IMG/VR virus record: IMGVR_UViG_3300025301_000098
Location: 1-25,873 of that record
Reading direction: 5' to 3' (one strand)
Source: a virus
Length of the DNA: 25,873 bases
In this document: positions 1 through 8,496 of the stretch, piece by piece
Layout: each line of letters starts with the position of its first letter
How positions within the stretch are numbered: the first letter of the stretch is position 1
Translations under genes and position numbers: made by a program
The notes under the pieces: generated by a model
What the model was told of the DNA's origin: nothing
The model's input: only the letters and a program-made list of their open reading frames with translations
Database searches by the model: none

Positions 1-568
1 CGACAACCTCTGGGGCCACTGGAGGCTTCTCCGCCTCGACAACCTCTGGAAGTTTCTTCCCCATCACTTCCTCGTAGGAGTACACCTCCTTCTCGACGGA
101 AGGCTCCGGGAGTTTCTTTCCCATTACCTCCTCGTAAGTGAACGTCTCCCTTTCAGCGGGTTCAACAGCTACGGCCTCCTCGACGGGAGGCTTGCGTAAA
201 AGTTCTGGTGGAGGTTCAACAGCAGGCGGTTCGCGAAGACGCTCTGGCGGAGGCACGACGGCGGGGGGCTTGCGAAGAAGTTCCGATGGAGGCGGAACAG
301 CCGGAGGTTTGCGAAGGGGTTTCGGCGGAGGCGGAGGCGCGGCTATTGCGGCAGCCGCTGCGGGCGGCTCAACCATTGGTCTCCCCATCACCTCTTCAAA
401 AGAAAACGTCTCCTTCTTCTTCTTCTTCTTCTTCTTGGTCCCCATCACCTCTTCAAATGTGAAGGTTTCTTTCTCTTCCTCGGGAACGGCAACATCAACT
501 GACGGGTCCGACAGCAAACCCGTATAGGGAACTCTCTCCGAATATGGATCGAAGATGCCATTAGCCAC
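1..568 (-). CDS. Proline-rich low-complexity repeat protein (3' end beyond window)
   Basis: An open frame starts at GTG 568, overlapping the TAG stop of the upstream gene (TAGTG), and runs off the left edge after 189 codons. It begins MANGIFDPYSERVPYTG. Two repeat types are visible. ETFTFEEVMG-like blocks occur at residues 34-43, 53-62, 141-150 and 161-170. Between them are about four units of the form PPPELLRKPPAV (residues 81-130). A run of eight lysines (45-52) separates the first two EEVMG blocks. No enzymatic motif is visible. The position at the end of a late virion operon suggests a structural or ejected protein, but this is inference. Stop-start coupling with the 694-residue protein upstream suggests they act together. 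The sequence looks disordered, so homology searches may fail. Confidence 0.75.
   Translation of the reverse strand, partial: MANGIFDPYSERVPYTGLLSDPSVDVAVPEEEKETFTFEEVMGTKKKKKKKKETFSFEEVMGRPMVEPPAAAAAIAAPPPPPKPLRKPPAVPPPSELLRKPPAVVPPPERLREPPAVEPPPELLRKPPVEEAVAVEPAERETFTYEEVMGKKLPEPSVEKEVYSYEEVMGKKLPEVVEAEKPPVAPEVV
383..457 (-). repeat. Direct repeat pair in the EEVMG blocks
   Basis: The 18-nt string CCCCATCACCTCTTCAAA occurs exactly at 383-400 and 440-457. It encodes the FEEVMG core. More diverged copies lie near 60-75 and 119-134. This indicates recent local duplication within the gene. Confidence 0.85.
413..436 (-). repeat. (AAG)8 trinucleotide microsatellite within CDS
   Basis: Eight exact AAG codons on the minus strand (CTT x8 on plus) encode eight lysines. 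Slippage here would change lysine number without breaking the frame. Confidence 0.9.
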
Positions 569-2652
569 TAGACAGTCTCAAATTGATTGGTATTGGAATT
601 CCACCGGACCCTTTTGCCGTTGTACATCTTCTCGGCTCCATGAGTAATTCCGCTTTGGCCTCTATCCGGCACTTGCCCTGCTGGCTGCCGTCCTTGTGGC
701 AACGCGAGTGACGAAGGAGGCTGCGATACGGATGCAGGCTCCCTAGCAAGAGGAGGCTCCCCTGTAGCCCCCGCTCCCCTAAGCAGGGCCGTAACTCCGG
801 GAATAGGCGGCAGTCCGGTCTGATTCCCAATTTCTTGGTCCTTACTTACTGTTGCCGGGCTTATAGGTTGCCTGTCAGGTGGCCTGTCATCGGTCTCGGC
901 AGCAGCTTCCCCAGTAGGACGGACGTGCCGTAGAAAGCCCAAGAACTTCTGGACTTCTTCCGACTGGTCTCCATGCTCTAGGCTTTCAAAATTTTGTATC
1001 TCTCGGGTAATAACCCTGAGAATCCTTCTCTTATCGTTCTCATCGGTAGCCGAAGAAAGTTGATTGGCCCACCCTTGCAGGTCTTCCATCTTCGCGGCTA
1101 ATCCAGGATTCTCCGCTTCAACTTTTTTAATGGAAGATTCTCCCTCGATTCTCAATACAGTCTGGTTGTACAAGTCGGGGTACAATTCCCTGATACTCTG
1201 TCGCATTACAGCTTGCGCCTTTGGGTTATCTTCTTTTTCTATCGCTACATAGGCGTCCGTAAAACCCCTGAGCCTTGCAATTTTGTCTTTGGTCTTACTA
1301 CTATCGATCAGATTGATTGCTGTGGTGCCTTCCTTTAACTGTTTCTGCAACGCTGCAATAGTCTTCTCCGCGTTGGGGAGGGCTACCCCTACGGCGTCCT
1401 TAAATACCTGATACTTAGCCTTTTCTTCTCTTTGTATTTGCTCCCATCTCTGGGCTGCCGCCTCACTAGTTTCCCTGTTTTGAGATTTCATTGCTTGCGC
1501 GACGGCATTTTTTTCGTCCAGCAACCTGTCGTAGCTTTGCTTCTCCATCTCAAGCCACTTCTGCCAGTGTTCAGGCCCAGCCTTTATCGTCGCCATCTCC
1601 CTTTCATGCGTCCGCCTGCCCGCAATCGCCTTGTCCACATTCGCTTGGTCCTCCACCATCGCCACATACTCGCCATACCGCATGCCTCTTTGCTTGGCGG
1701 TTTTGATGTCAAGCCTGCGTTGCTCAAGCTGTTCCGGCGTCTCTCTACCTGCCCCGGACCATCGTTTAACGCGACCGGAATCAGGAAGACCAAAGGCTTG
1801 ATCGGGGGGAACTTCCGCCAAACCCGGCCTCGCCTCGAAAATGCTTTGTCCGGCCTGTGGCTCGCCCTCAAACAGTCCACCCTCTGGCGCATCGGATCGT
1901 GGAATGCCTTCAAAAATGCTGGGGCCAGCTTCTACCTGTGCCGCAGCCTGCTGTTGCTGTTCCGGAGTTCTGTACAAACTCTCGCGGGAGAATGGCGTAC
2001 CGGCTAGAGGCTCTGCCCCCGCCACCTCGCCGCCGGGAGGAGGGAATTGGACGCCAGTGCCGGGGCCAGTGCCGGGGAGTGGAGCCGGTGTGACGGCAGC
2101 GTCAGCCTGTTGTTGTATACCGGACTGCGGGACGACAGCGTCAGCCTGTTGCTGGGGTGGCTCACCGCGTAATGCTGCGAGCCTCTCCTTTACAGGGATT
2201 GATTGATCGACCTTTAGATGCTCCCATGTAGCCGCCGTATCACGCCCAGGCACTCCGATTGGGTTTGAATAGAATTTCTCCCTAGCGGTCTGTGGCTGCC
2301 CCGTCGGCACGGCAGCAGCACCAGCTTGGGGAGGTGTCCTGACCGGAGTCCTGTACAAATTCTCGCGGGCGGTAAGTTGCGGGCCTTGGGCTGTTGCTGC
2401 GGTTGGGGCAGCTATTGCTGCCGGGGGCTTCGTCTCCCTCTTGCGGAGCATCGGGGGAGGCCCACCTGCCGCTGACACACCCGGCCTCGGCGGGCCGACA
2501 GCCCGTTTAGCGACCTTTTTCGTAGCCTTGGGCGGGGTCTTTTTCTTTTTCTTGGCCAACAAGGATGACGCAACGCCCGTGGGTGGCAGGTCGAAGGCCC
2601 GGTTTCTTGGGGGCTGTTGATTGCTGCCGTAACGTGAATTATTGATTGCCAC
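568..2652 (-). CDS. Large low-complexity/coiled-coil virion-associated protein (unknown)
   Basis: This 694-residue protein starts at GTG 2652, with AAGGAG seven bases upstream. Residues 1-300 are rich in Pro, Ala and Gln and carry a lysine run (34-38). A short motif recurs as ARENLYRTP (95-103), AREKFYSNP (123-131) and SRESLYRTP (222-230). Related strings QQQADAVV and QQQADAAV occur at about 168-187, and SIFE occurs twice (245-273). Residues about 305-450 are charged and helical, probably coiled coil, with many Glu, Lys and Gln. The C-terminus ends YNGKRVRWNSNTNQFETV, which resembles short terminal tags seen on other phage proteins. Size, helical content and position late in the operon would suit an internal or ejected virion protein. 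No family is recognised. It is followed directly by the repeat protein at the left edge. Confidence 0.8.
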   Translation of the reverse strand: MAINNSRYGSNQQPPRNRAFDLPPTGVASSLLAKKKKKTPPKATKKVAKRAVGPPRPGVSAAGGPPPMLRKRETKPPAAIAAPTAATAQGPQLTARENLYRTPVRTPPQAGAAAVPTGQPQTAREKFYSNPIGVPGRDTAATWEHLKVDQSIPVKERLAALRGEPPQQQADAVVPQSGIQQQADAAVTPAPLPGTGPGTGVQFPPPGGEVAGAEPLAGTPFSRESLYRTPEQQQQAAAQVEAGPSIFEGIPRSDAPEGGLFEGEPQAGQSIFEARPGLAEVPPDQAFGLPDSGRVKRWSGAGRETPEQLEQRRLDIKTAKQRGMRYGEYVAMVEDQANVDKAIAGRRTHEREMATIKAGPEHWQKWLEMEKQSYDRLLDEKNAVAQAMKSQNRETSEAAAQRWEQIQREEKAKYQVFKDAVGVALPNAEKTIAALQKQLKEGTTAINLIDSSKTKDKIARLRGFTDAYVAIEKEDNPKAQAVMRQSIRELYPDLYNQTVLRIEGESSIKKVEAENPGLAAKMEDLQGWANQLSSATDENDKRRILRVITREIQNFESLEHGDQSEEVQKFLGFLRHVRPTGEAAAETDDRPPDRQPISPATVSKDQEIGNQTGLPPIPGVTALLRGAGATGEPPLAREPASVSQPPSSLALPQGRQPAGQVPDRGQSGITHGAEKMYNGKRVRWNSNTNQFETV

Positions 2653-2663
2653 GAGAGTACTCC

Positions 2664-3962
2664 TTAACTGGCACCGATGACCAGAGTTATATTTCTGCCT
2701 AGATTTAGCGTCACATCCGCCATGTTGATCTGATCCAAGTCGATGTCAGGGGTAGCGGAATAAGTGAACTTGGCGTTCGGGTCGTTGATAGTAACCGGAC
2801 CCTTCACGGTAATCTTTTTGCTTATCGTCTTCGTACCCATGGTCCGGCTGTTGTCCAAGACGGCTTCGTCCGCCATGGTGATAAGGGCATCGGTGCCGTG
2901 AGCATAAGAAGCCACCGAGTCCGTATTCAACCGCCCGGTGCCACGGAGAAGAATCGAAGAGGTGATGCCCCCGACCTTCTGGGTATAGACTCCGGCATCA
3001 ACGGTCACTCCGATGGTGCAAGTATGAGCGGTGCAGTAGCCTCCGGTCTGGACGACATTCGGCCCCTTAGTGGTTGTAGTTTGCACCGTGTCGCCCCCGA
3101 TGGTCACATACGCATCACTGGCCTGATTGTCCAGATAGTTGATATTTATGTTGTCCACGCGGGATGTTCCGGTATTGCCGGGTTCAACCCCAAGGCCGAC
3201 GTTGCCCTTGTTGATGTATATGTCGGAAATTGCGGTCCCCTTCAAGGAAAGGCCGTATTGGCCCGTAGTGGGGGTGAATGTCCTATTGATCTCCGGGTCC
3301 ACATTGCTGCTGCCGATGTCGATCCAAGCCTGACCGGCTCCGGCAAAACGGAACACCTTGCCACTGGCTAGGGCAATCTTGAAATAAGCGTTGTCGGTCC
3401 CGCCGATTTGGCCGCTATAGCCCTCATCGACGACAAACTGAGTGTGTGCAGTGGTTTGGGCGGCACCGGTTCCGCTGCTGGTAAGTCCATACAGTATTGA
3501 CCCGGCACCGGCGGCAACGGTAACGGAGTCGGTGTCTGCGGCAATGACCTCGCCATCCCAGTTTTCTGCCTGATGCCAGACATTCGGACCCGAGTTGCTG
3601 GTCGTAGCGGTGGAGGTCCCCCAAGTCGGGGTACTCGATCCGCTAGACGTGGTTGCGGCGACCCGGAACGGCACGCCAGCAGTTTTGGCGGTCAGGGTAA
3701 GGGCGATTGAAGTGTGGGACGCCGTAACCCGCTGCACAACCTCGCTGGGATCGTTGTTCCAGAGACTGGTGAAGTTGGCGAGAAGAAGAGATGTCGCGGG
3801 ATCACTGGTTCCAACTTGCGTGTAAACCACTCGGCTGATCGACCCGTCCTCTCCTGTAGCCGAGATGTACCACTTTACTGCGCCTGATCCGCGAGCAACT
3901 CCGGACCATGTATTAACCTGCTTTATCGCAGGAGCGTTACCTACAAACTTTTTAACAGCCAT
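2664..3962 (-). CDS. Beta-rich, possibly beta-helical virion protein
   Basis: The 432-residue product starts MAVKKFVGNAPAIKQVNTWSG, with AAGGA upstream of ATG 3962. It is dominated by Gly, Thr, Ser, Val and Asn in short alternating strands. The C-terminal third has repeated turns such as VTVDAGVYTQKVGG, GRLNTD and ITVKGPVTINDPNAKF, which fit stacked parallel beta-helix coils. There is no signal peptide or catalytic motif. Such proteins in phages are commonly appendages, baseplate or capsid-associated proteins. It lies 11 bases before the 694-residue protein and probably shares its transcript. The fold is my reading of the strand pattern, not a recognised family match. Confidence 0.8.
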   Translation of the reverse strand: MAVKKFVGNAPAIKQVNTWSGVARGSGAVKWYISATGEDGSISRVVYTQVGTSDPATSLLLANFTSLWNNDPSEVVQRVTASHTSIALTLTAKTAGVPFRVAATTSSGSSTPTWGTSTATTSNSGPNVWHQAENWDGEVIAADTDSVTVAAGAGSILYGLTSSGTGAAQTTAHTQFVVDEGYSGQIGGTDNAYFKIALASGKVFRFAGAGQAWIDIGSSNVDPEINRTFTPTTGQYGLSLKGTAISDIYINKGNVGLGVEPGNTGTSRVDNININYLDNQASDAYVTIGGDTVQTTTTKGPNVVQTGGYCTAHTCTIGVTVDAGVYTQKVGGITSSILLRGTGRLNTDSVASYAHGTDALITMADEAVLDNSRTMGTKTISKKITVKGPVTINDPNAKFTYSATPDIDLDQINMADVTLNLGRNITLVIGAS

Positions 3963-4038
3963 TATTAGGCATCCTTGCCTTGAATTTTGAGTTCCCTATT
4001 GCATAGTAGCATCACAACATCGTGGTTGTCGCCGTTAT

Positions 4039-4356
4039 TCACCGATACGGCAAAAGTCGGTTCAGCTTCTTTTGCCGCTTGCGGCATCCGCCGCACTTCT
4101 TGATCCCCATTTTCGACGTGACCTTGGCTATGCTGTCGCCAAGACCTCTGGATGGCACGTCTGGCACAGAAATCTTAGACTGCCCCGCATCCCCAATCCA
4201 GTGCTTGGCACTGACCTTCTCAAAATCCTCTTGGGTCATCCAGAACCAGTCCCCGGCGGAATCGAATGCCTTGTCTCGTACATCGGACAAGAAGTCCGAG
4301 CGGTGCCGAGGTGCTGCTTCGACGTGAGCCTTCCACGATAATCGGATCTTGTCCAT
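4039..4356 (-). CDS. Small phage protein with C-terminal GCRKRQ/LN motif
   Basis: The 105-residue protein starts at ATG 4356 with GGAG upstream. Residues about 1-60 are mixed charged, with WFWMTQEDFEKVSAKHWIG. The C-terminus has GLGDSIAKVTSKMGIKKCGGCRKRQ in pieces, followed by KKLNRLLPYR. I recognise this last pattern (GLGD.IAK...G...C.GC.KRQ..LN...PY) from many small uncharacterised phage and metagenomic proteins, where it is often a C-terminal tag. The CGGC pair could bind metal or form a disulphide. Function is unknown. It sits between a cysteine-rich pair and the beta-helix-like protein. Confidence 0.75.
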   Translation of the reverse strand: MDKIRLSWKAHVEAAPRHRSDFLSDVRDKAFDSAGDWFWMTQEDFEKVSAKHWIGDAGQSKISVPDVPSRGLGDSIAKVTSKMGIKKCGGCRKRQKKLNRLLPYR

Positions 4357-4364
4357 TATATCTC

Positions 4365-4772
4365 CTATCTGAACGGATCTTCCCCTTTCTCTACAATACC
4401 CTTGACATCTATGGTCGATACCAGCATATTACCGCCACAGGCATACAGAACGCGGTAAACCCCCTGCGGCTCCCAATGCGGGCCAAATCCAGCCCAGATG
4501 TAGTCGTCTAAAGCACAGTGGTCGCATGCAATCTGGAGTATCCATCCGCATTCGTGCTGGTTTGACCTCCGGACGCGAGTGAAGAAGTGGTTAAGACCCT
4601 TGCTATCGAACCTGTTTTGGCTCGGGTTATCGATACGGTATGTGCATCTGGTTTCGTCGTAGTCCCGGAGAATGCCGTTCCAGTCATGATTCCCACCCCC
4701 GTCGCAATCGGAACAGGTAGACAGCCCGGAAATGTCAACCAAGAGCCGCAGGGGGAAATCGCAACATGCCAT
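4365..4772 (-). CDS. Cysteine-rich single-domain protein, paralogous to its neighbour
   Basis: The 135-residue protein starts at ATG 4772 with a GAGG about ten bases upstream; ATG 4767 is close but out of frame. It has cysteines at 3, 4, 20, 23, 43, 75, 83, 86 and 112. The core WNGIL (31-35) followed by CTY (43-45) and a later Cys/Trp-rich stretch matches the layout of two regions in the 350-residue protein just upstream. I infer one domain of the same type. It may be a disulphide- or metal-stabilised virion domain. There is no signal peptide, so oxidation would have to happen outside the cytoplasm or in the assembled particle. No named family is recognised. Confidence 0.7.
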   Translation of the reverse strand: MACCDFPLRLLVDISGLSTCSDCDGGGNHDWNGILRDYDETRCTYRIDNPSQNRFDSKGLNHFFTRVRRSNQHECGWILQIACDHCALDDYIWAGFGPHWEPQGVYRVLYACGGNMLVSTIDVKGIVEKGEDPFR

Positions 4773-4813
4773 CGGTAAATCGCCTCAGTCGCTGCTACAC
4801 GCACGCCCGGTGT

Positions 4814-5866
4814 TCAGTCGTCGCACACTACCTTTCCGCTGCCTGAGTCGGGCCTGAAATCGGTGGTATATCTGAACGAGACGTTGCCAGAATGTCCAGC
4901 ACAATTGCAGATCCCCACGATATTTACAGATGTCCAATTTGATGGCTTGGGGGGGCAGTTTGAGTGACCTGCACAAGCACTATCAGATGGGTAAAAAGGT
5001 TCGTCGTCGTCGTCACTGAGTACCGGCCCCAACTCTGCCGCTGCGGGGTAAGTGACTCCATCTCTGTAAAACCACCTGCCGTCCCCGTTTCCCAAATCTA
5101 CGCAGAGTATATGTGCTTCAGGGCTGACACTGAATGCTGGGTCCCTAGTGAGGTCTTTGGTTGGGTTGGTTGCCCATATACAATCGACCCCATGCGAGTC
5201 CACGACCGCCATCACGCCGTTGAGTGTTGCGCACGAACCGCTAAAGCCCGATACCTCGAATATCCAGCCCGCATAGGTGGATGTGGGGAGGCTGCCGCAT
5301 GCTTCACATTCCGCCGCAGTCGGACAGGCAGACGCGACGTACTCGTTGCAGATGCACCCTTGGGGGGATAGCTTGGTTAGTGTTATTTCCGCCGGGCCAG
5401 TGGCGCATCCTCCAGTCCTCCGTATCGGACTCGCTTCGGGAATACTGCTGTTGCTCTCTCCTTCCCATAACACAATATTGTCCCCGGACGTTGCACATTC
5501 AAGCCTGACGAAGGTTTGGAACGTGGTTATAGACATGTCTCCGCCTGCACCCGGCGTAGACCCAGCCAAAGCCTTGCCATGGGTAGTAAACCCCGAGATT
5601 TCCCCTCCGTTACGACCGAGTGTGTAGCTGCAATGATCCCAGTAAGGGAACCTGAGTTCCCCTACTACCGGAATCACCTCGGGAATATCCGGCCTGAAAA
5701 CTCCGTCCCAAGCGTTGAGGGTTTTTGTGTTAACGGTGGGGCCAGCGGTACAGCTACCGCAACCCGTTACAGGAAAAAGCGTGTTGTGAAAGTCGTCTAT
5801 CGAGTAGCACGGGTGAATACACCCGACCGGCGGATGCCCGTATGTGAATGACTGGGTTAATGTCAA
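4814..5866 (-). CDS. Cysteine-rich two-domain virion protein (unknown)
   Basis: The 350-residue product starts at TTG 5866, with GAGG six bases upstream overlapping the previous stop; no ATG gives a comparable start. It has more than 20 cysteines, mostly in CxxC, CxC or isolated pairs (for example 36/39, 171/173, 187/190, 319/321). Two copies of a pattern are visible: WDGVF (53-57) followed by CSY (79-81), and LNGVM (215-219) followed by CIW (229-231). The same pattern occurs once in the 135-residue protein downstream. An acidic DDDDE stretch (285-289) separates the second domain from a cysteine-rich tail. Position suggests a tail or surface protein. It is not an identified enzyme. Confidence 0.75.
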   Translation of the reverse strand: MTLTQSFTYGHPPVGCIHPCYSIDDFHNTLFPVTGCGSCTAGPTVNTKTLNAWDGVFRPDIPEVIPVVGELRFPYWDHCSYTLGRNGGEISGFTTHGKALAGSTPGAGGDMSITTFQTFVRLECATSGDNIVLWEGESNSSIPEASPIRRTGGCATGPAEITLTKLSPQGCICNEYVASACPTAAECEACGSLPTSTYAGWIFEVSGFSGSCATLNGVMAVVDSHGVDCIWATNPTKDLTRDPAFSVSPEAHILCVDLGNGDGRWFYRDGVTYPAAAELGPVLSDDDDEPFYPSDSACAGHSNCPPKPSNWTSVNIVGICNCAGHSGNVSFRYTTDFRPDSGSGKVVCDD

Positions 5867-5874
5867 TTTTCACC

Positions 5875-6630
5875 TCAACCGTGACATGTGCCGAGATGAT
5901 ATCCGGGCATATTAAAGCAATAAAGCACTGTACCTAGTTGAACAAGCTTGTTCATCAACACTATGGAGTTTTGTTCCGACTGGGGATTATTGGGATTTTC
6001 TGTCCCCACATGACCATGATCATCCATGGGACCCCAGCCAACAGGCTGGTAGTTCGGAGGATACTGATTCTGCTTGATATTGGCCCCGAAAATCCAGTGC
6101 TGCTCGGCCTCGCATACTTCTGAGTCTTGCTTGTGTAGCAATTCCCGCACATTGAAAGCCGCGCCGAACGCCAAGTTCATGTTTCCTTCTGATGGTACTT
6201 GATATTCGCGGCCATGTTCCATATCAAGTACCGCTAGGTACGACCCGGCACCTAAATCCCCCTCGGGGTCGTCTTCGCCCGTCCCAGAATCGAATGATTC
6301 GGCTTTCAACTGCACTTCTTCCCACGCATAAAGCCATTGGTAATTGTGTACCCTGCCACCAACTTTTATATACCGGTCGCACTTGCCGTCAGGTCCGGGA
6401 ATGCCTTCAAGTCCGGGAACAACTGCCTTCTGGGAGCCGATTATTTTGGCCGGGAAAACTTCCGGCTGTTCAGGCGTAAAATCTTCAGCAGTATCTTTAG
6501 CAATGGTTACCCATCCCGGACCCTGACTCACCCCCGGACCATTAAATGCGCGGGGAACAGTAGAGAGCATTTCTCTCAGGTAATCTCGAAGAGTCTCGCC
6601 AGATTCTGGTTCTCGATAGAAGTCGGCCAT
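5875..6630 (-). CDS. Conserved-looking phage protein, function unknown
   Basis: The 251-residue protein starts at ATG 6630, overlapping the upstream stop as TAATG, so translation is probably coupled. The N-terminal half has a Gly-Pro turn region (GPGVSQGPGWVTI) and a later GIPGPDGKCDRYIKVGG. The centre holds YQWLYAWEEVQL and an acidic loop (GTGEDDPEGD). The C-terminal part is rich in Asn, Gln, Pro and His. It reads as a compact beta-containing virion protein. No domain is recognised. Neighbours on both sides are also unknown proteins in the same transcript. Confidence 0.75.
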   Translation of the reverse strand: MADFYREPESGETLRDYLREMLSTVPRAFNGPGVSQGPGWVTIAKDTAEDFTPEQPEVFPAKIIGSQKAVVPGLEGIPGPDGKCDRYIKVGGRVHNYQWLYAWEEVQLKAESFDSGTGEDDPEGDLGAGSYLAVLDMEHGREYQVPSEGNMNLAFGAAFNVRELLHKQDSEVCEAEQHWIFGANIKQNQYPPNYQPVGWGPMDDHGHVGTENPNNPQSEQNSIVLMNKLVQLGTVLYCFNMPGYHLGTCHG

Positions 6631-7424
6631 TATGAAGGGTTACTCGACTGCTCAGTAGGTTCATTCCAACTTTTAGCCTCATACTGGAGTATCTTGTAGA
6701 ATCTCGGAACCACTTTCCCAGTGTATTTGTCTTCCCTTTCCGTTCTCACTATCTTCCAAAACCCGTCCGGTCGGTAATGGTACTGATACCAGCCATGGTA
6801 AGTCACGTCGCCATCTTCGTCCATGTCCATTGTCATATGGAAGCCAGCGTATCTCAACGTGAATTTAGCTAATGCGATTTCTACCCCTGTCGTAGTTTTT
6901 AGTATCCCTTCCTTCTCGTTTATCGTGTTCAAATTTCTTATATGGTCTTGAGACAGAGGTGTGCGGGAAAGGCTAAACGGAACGTCAAGCTGGACGCCCA
7001 TAAAATTCTTTTCATACCCCGCGTTAGTGTGCTTGACATCAGGCATAATGTGGGTCTCTTGGGCCTGGTCGTCAGGAATTTTGAGATCGTACCACCTCGC
7101 CGTCAGACCAATCGAATTGATCTTCATGATGGTCTGCGAAGCGGCTGGGTTATTAGGAGACGAAGAGCCTGATCTGATTCCGTAGTTCTCGGTGACAATG
7201 GCCTGCCCGCCGTCAAGTTTCTTGACAGTCCGAGACATTATGGGAAGAGATGTTCCGGGAAACGTAATGTCGCCCAGTTGTGCCAATGCCTTCAACTCGG
7301 CAGCCGAATCCGCACCGCTGTCTATGAAGTGGGTTCGTGTTGCCCGCGTCTGTTTCCTCTTGGCAAAGTTCTGGGTATACGATGACCCGCTGCCTATGTT
7401 ATTGATATCGGTCTTTTTTGCCAT
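6630..7424 (-). CDS. Virion-region protein, function unknown
   Basis: This 264-residue protein starts at ATG 7424, overlapping the upstream stop as TGATG. The first 40 residues are basic and polar (MAKKTDINNIGSGSSYTQNF). The body looks mostly beta with aromatic-rich segments such as YHGWYQYHYRPDGFWKIV. There is an acidic MDMDEDGD string near residue 200. No signal peptide or membrane segment is seen. Stop-start coupling to both neighbours puts it in a translationally linked block of four genes. No family is recognised. Confidence 0.75.
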   Translation of the reverse strand: MAKKTDINNIGSGSSYTQNFAKRKQTRATRTHFIDSGADSAAELKALAQLGDITFPGTSLPIMSRTVKKLDGGQAIVTENYGIRSGSSSPNNPAASQTIMKINSIGLTARWYDLKIPDDQAQETHIMPDVKHTNAGYEKNFMGVQLDVPFSLSRTPLSQDHIRNLNTINEKEGILKTTTGVEIALAKFTLRYAGFHMTMDMDEDGDVTYHGWYQYHYRPDGFWKIVRTEREDKYTGKVVPRFYKILQYEAKSWNEPTEQSSNPS

Positions 7425-7657
7425 CAGAAAGCTACCGTAATTCCACCCGAGTTAAGGGAATCTATATTCGCGTCGATAGTCTGTAAAAACTGCCGTATCA
7501 ACCGCAGTTCCTCCAAAATTTCCATGTCCTTGTTGCCTGCTTCGACCCCGGTGTTTGGCGATCCTCCGAATACTGACGACCCTGTCGTCTCCATGCCGAA
7601 GAGCGGAAGCCCGCCTCCGCCAAGATTTGGTACTGATGGTTGTCCTAAGATTCCCAC
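7424..7657 (-). CDS. Small protein with C-terminal helix, unknown
   Basis: The 77-residue protein starts at GTG 7657 behind GGGGGT and ends at the start codon of the next gene. The first 40 residues are rich in Gly, Pro and Ser (PNLGGGGLPLFG). Residues about 44-68 form an amphipathic helix (MEILEELRLIRQFLQTIDAN), which may be a short coiled coil. It is probably a virion or assembly accessory factor. It has few residues by which to recognise a family. Confidence 0.6.
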   Translation of the reverse strand: MGILGQPSVPNLGGGGLPLFGMETTGSSVFGGSPNTGVEAGNKDMEILEELRLIRQFLQTIDANIDSLNSGGITVAF

Positions 7658-7672
7658 GTCTGTTACCCCCTA

Positions 7673-8491
7673 TCAATCAAATCTGAATCTGGCCTGGAAT
7701 TTAACTTCCCCGCCTGCCGCCGCGTTGGACATAATCGTGCAGTCGTAAAGTAGGGCTGGCTGGGCAATATTAGCGGTGGCCCCTATATCAAGGGTCAGTG
7801 TATTTCTAGGCGGCTCCCCGCCCAGTGTGTCCACGCCGGAAGGGAAGAGCCATATGTAGTAGTTGCCCGGATCAGGAGTCCAGCTAGACGCCGCCCCATC
7901 AGTCTTAAAGGCAAAGGACATCTCTATCGGGCCACCCTCGCCGAACCTAGCCGACAGCTTTTTCTCTTCGATCACGACCGCTGTGGCCAAGGTTCCGAAG
8001 TTGTCTATCACGAAGGTGGCAGTCGTGCTTATGGGATGGTTTGAGCTATAGGTCATGTCGCTGTCAAACTGTCCTCCAGCCGCAGCGGTTGCATTCCCGG
8101 ACACGCTTCCGGTGACTGACGGCACGGCGTGCAACCACTGTTTCTTCTTGTCGCCTGACCCGGTCACGTCTTTAAGAGGACCCCAAGATTTCCTCAAGGT
8201 CCACGCTTGAGGGTTGATGGCAATCTCGGTATCTGAGGTCGATAGGGAGTTATCTTGGGATAAGGACGAGACTCCGGTAGAATCTATCATCACCGTTCCT
8301 TCGGCATAAATTTCACCAGTGGTCAACCCCTGAATCCAATTTTTCTGAGCGTCAGACCTCCCGTCCTGTGATCCAGTAACGTCATGCGTGGCCGACTGCT
8401 CCACAAGTGCCGCACGCTGTATCGACAAGTTCACGCTTGCGCCTACGTTGAACGATCCGGACTGAGCGATGGGGAATGTAGTAGAAGCCAC
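7673..8491 (-). CDS. Beta-rich virion protein, possible tail-tube-like
   Basis: The 272-residue protein starts at GTG 8491 with AAAGGG upstream that overlaps the end of the preceding gene. It is rich in Ser, Thr, Gly and Ala, lacks cysteine apart from one near the C-terminus, and reads as nearly all beta strand. The opening SGSFNVGASVNLSIQRAAL and the closing GGEVKFQARFRFD are typical in feel of phage tube or shell proteins. Its place just after the two adaptor-like proteins would fit a tube or neck protein. This is inference from composition and order; a decoration protein is equally possible. Confidence 0.7.
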   Translation of the reverse strand: MASTTFPIAQSGSFNVGASVNLSIQRAALVEQSATHDVTGSQDGRSDAQKNWIQGLTTGEIYAEGTVMIDSTGVSSLSQDNSLSTSDTEIAINPQAWTLRKSWGPLKDVTGSGDKKKQWLHAVPSVTGSVSGNATAAAGGQFDSDMTYSSNHPISTTATFVIDNFGTLATAVVIEEKKLSARFGEGGPIEMSFAFKTDGAASSWTPDPGNYYIWLFPSGVDTLGGEPPRNTLTLDIGATANIAQPALLYDCTIMSNAAAGGEVKFQARFRFD

Positions 8492-8496
8492 TTGCG

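Noticed and set aside
1432-2007. 191-codon plus-strand open frame
   Set aside because: It is antisense to the 694-residue repeat protein and shows no domain; Leu/Arg/Pro richness reflects the opposite strand's composition.
4966-5010. GTCGTCGTC repeat as a microsatellite of note
   Set aside because: It is only a short aspartate codon run (DDDD) within a normal gene.
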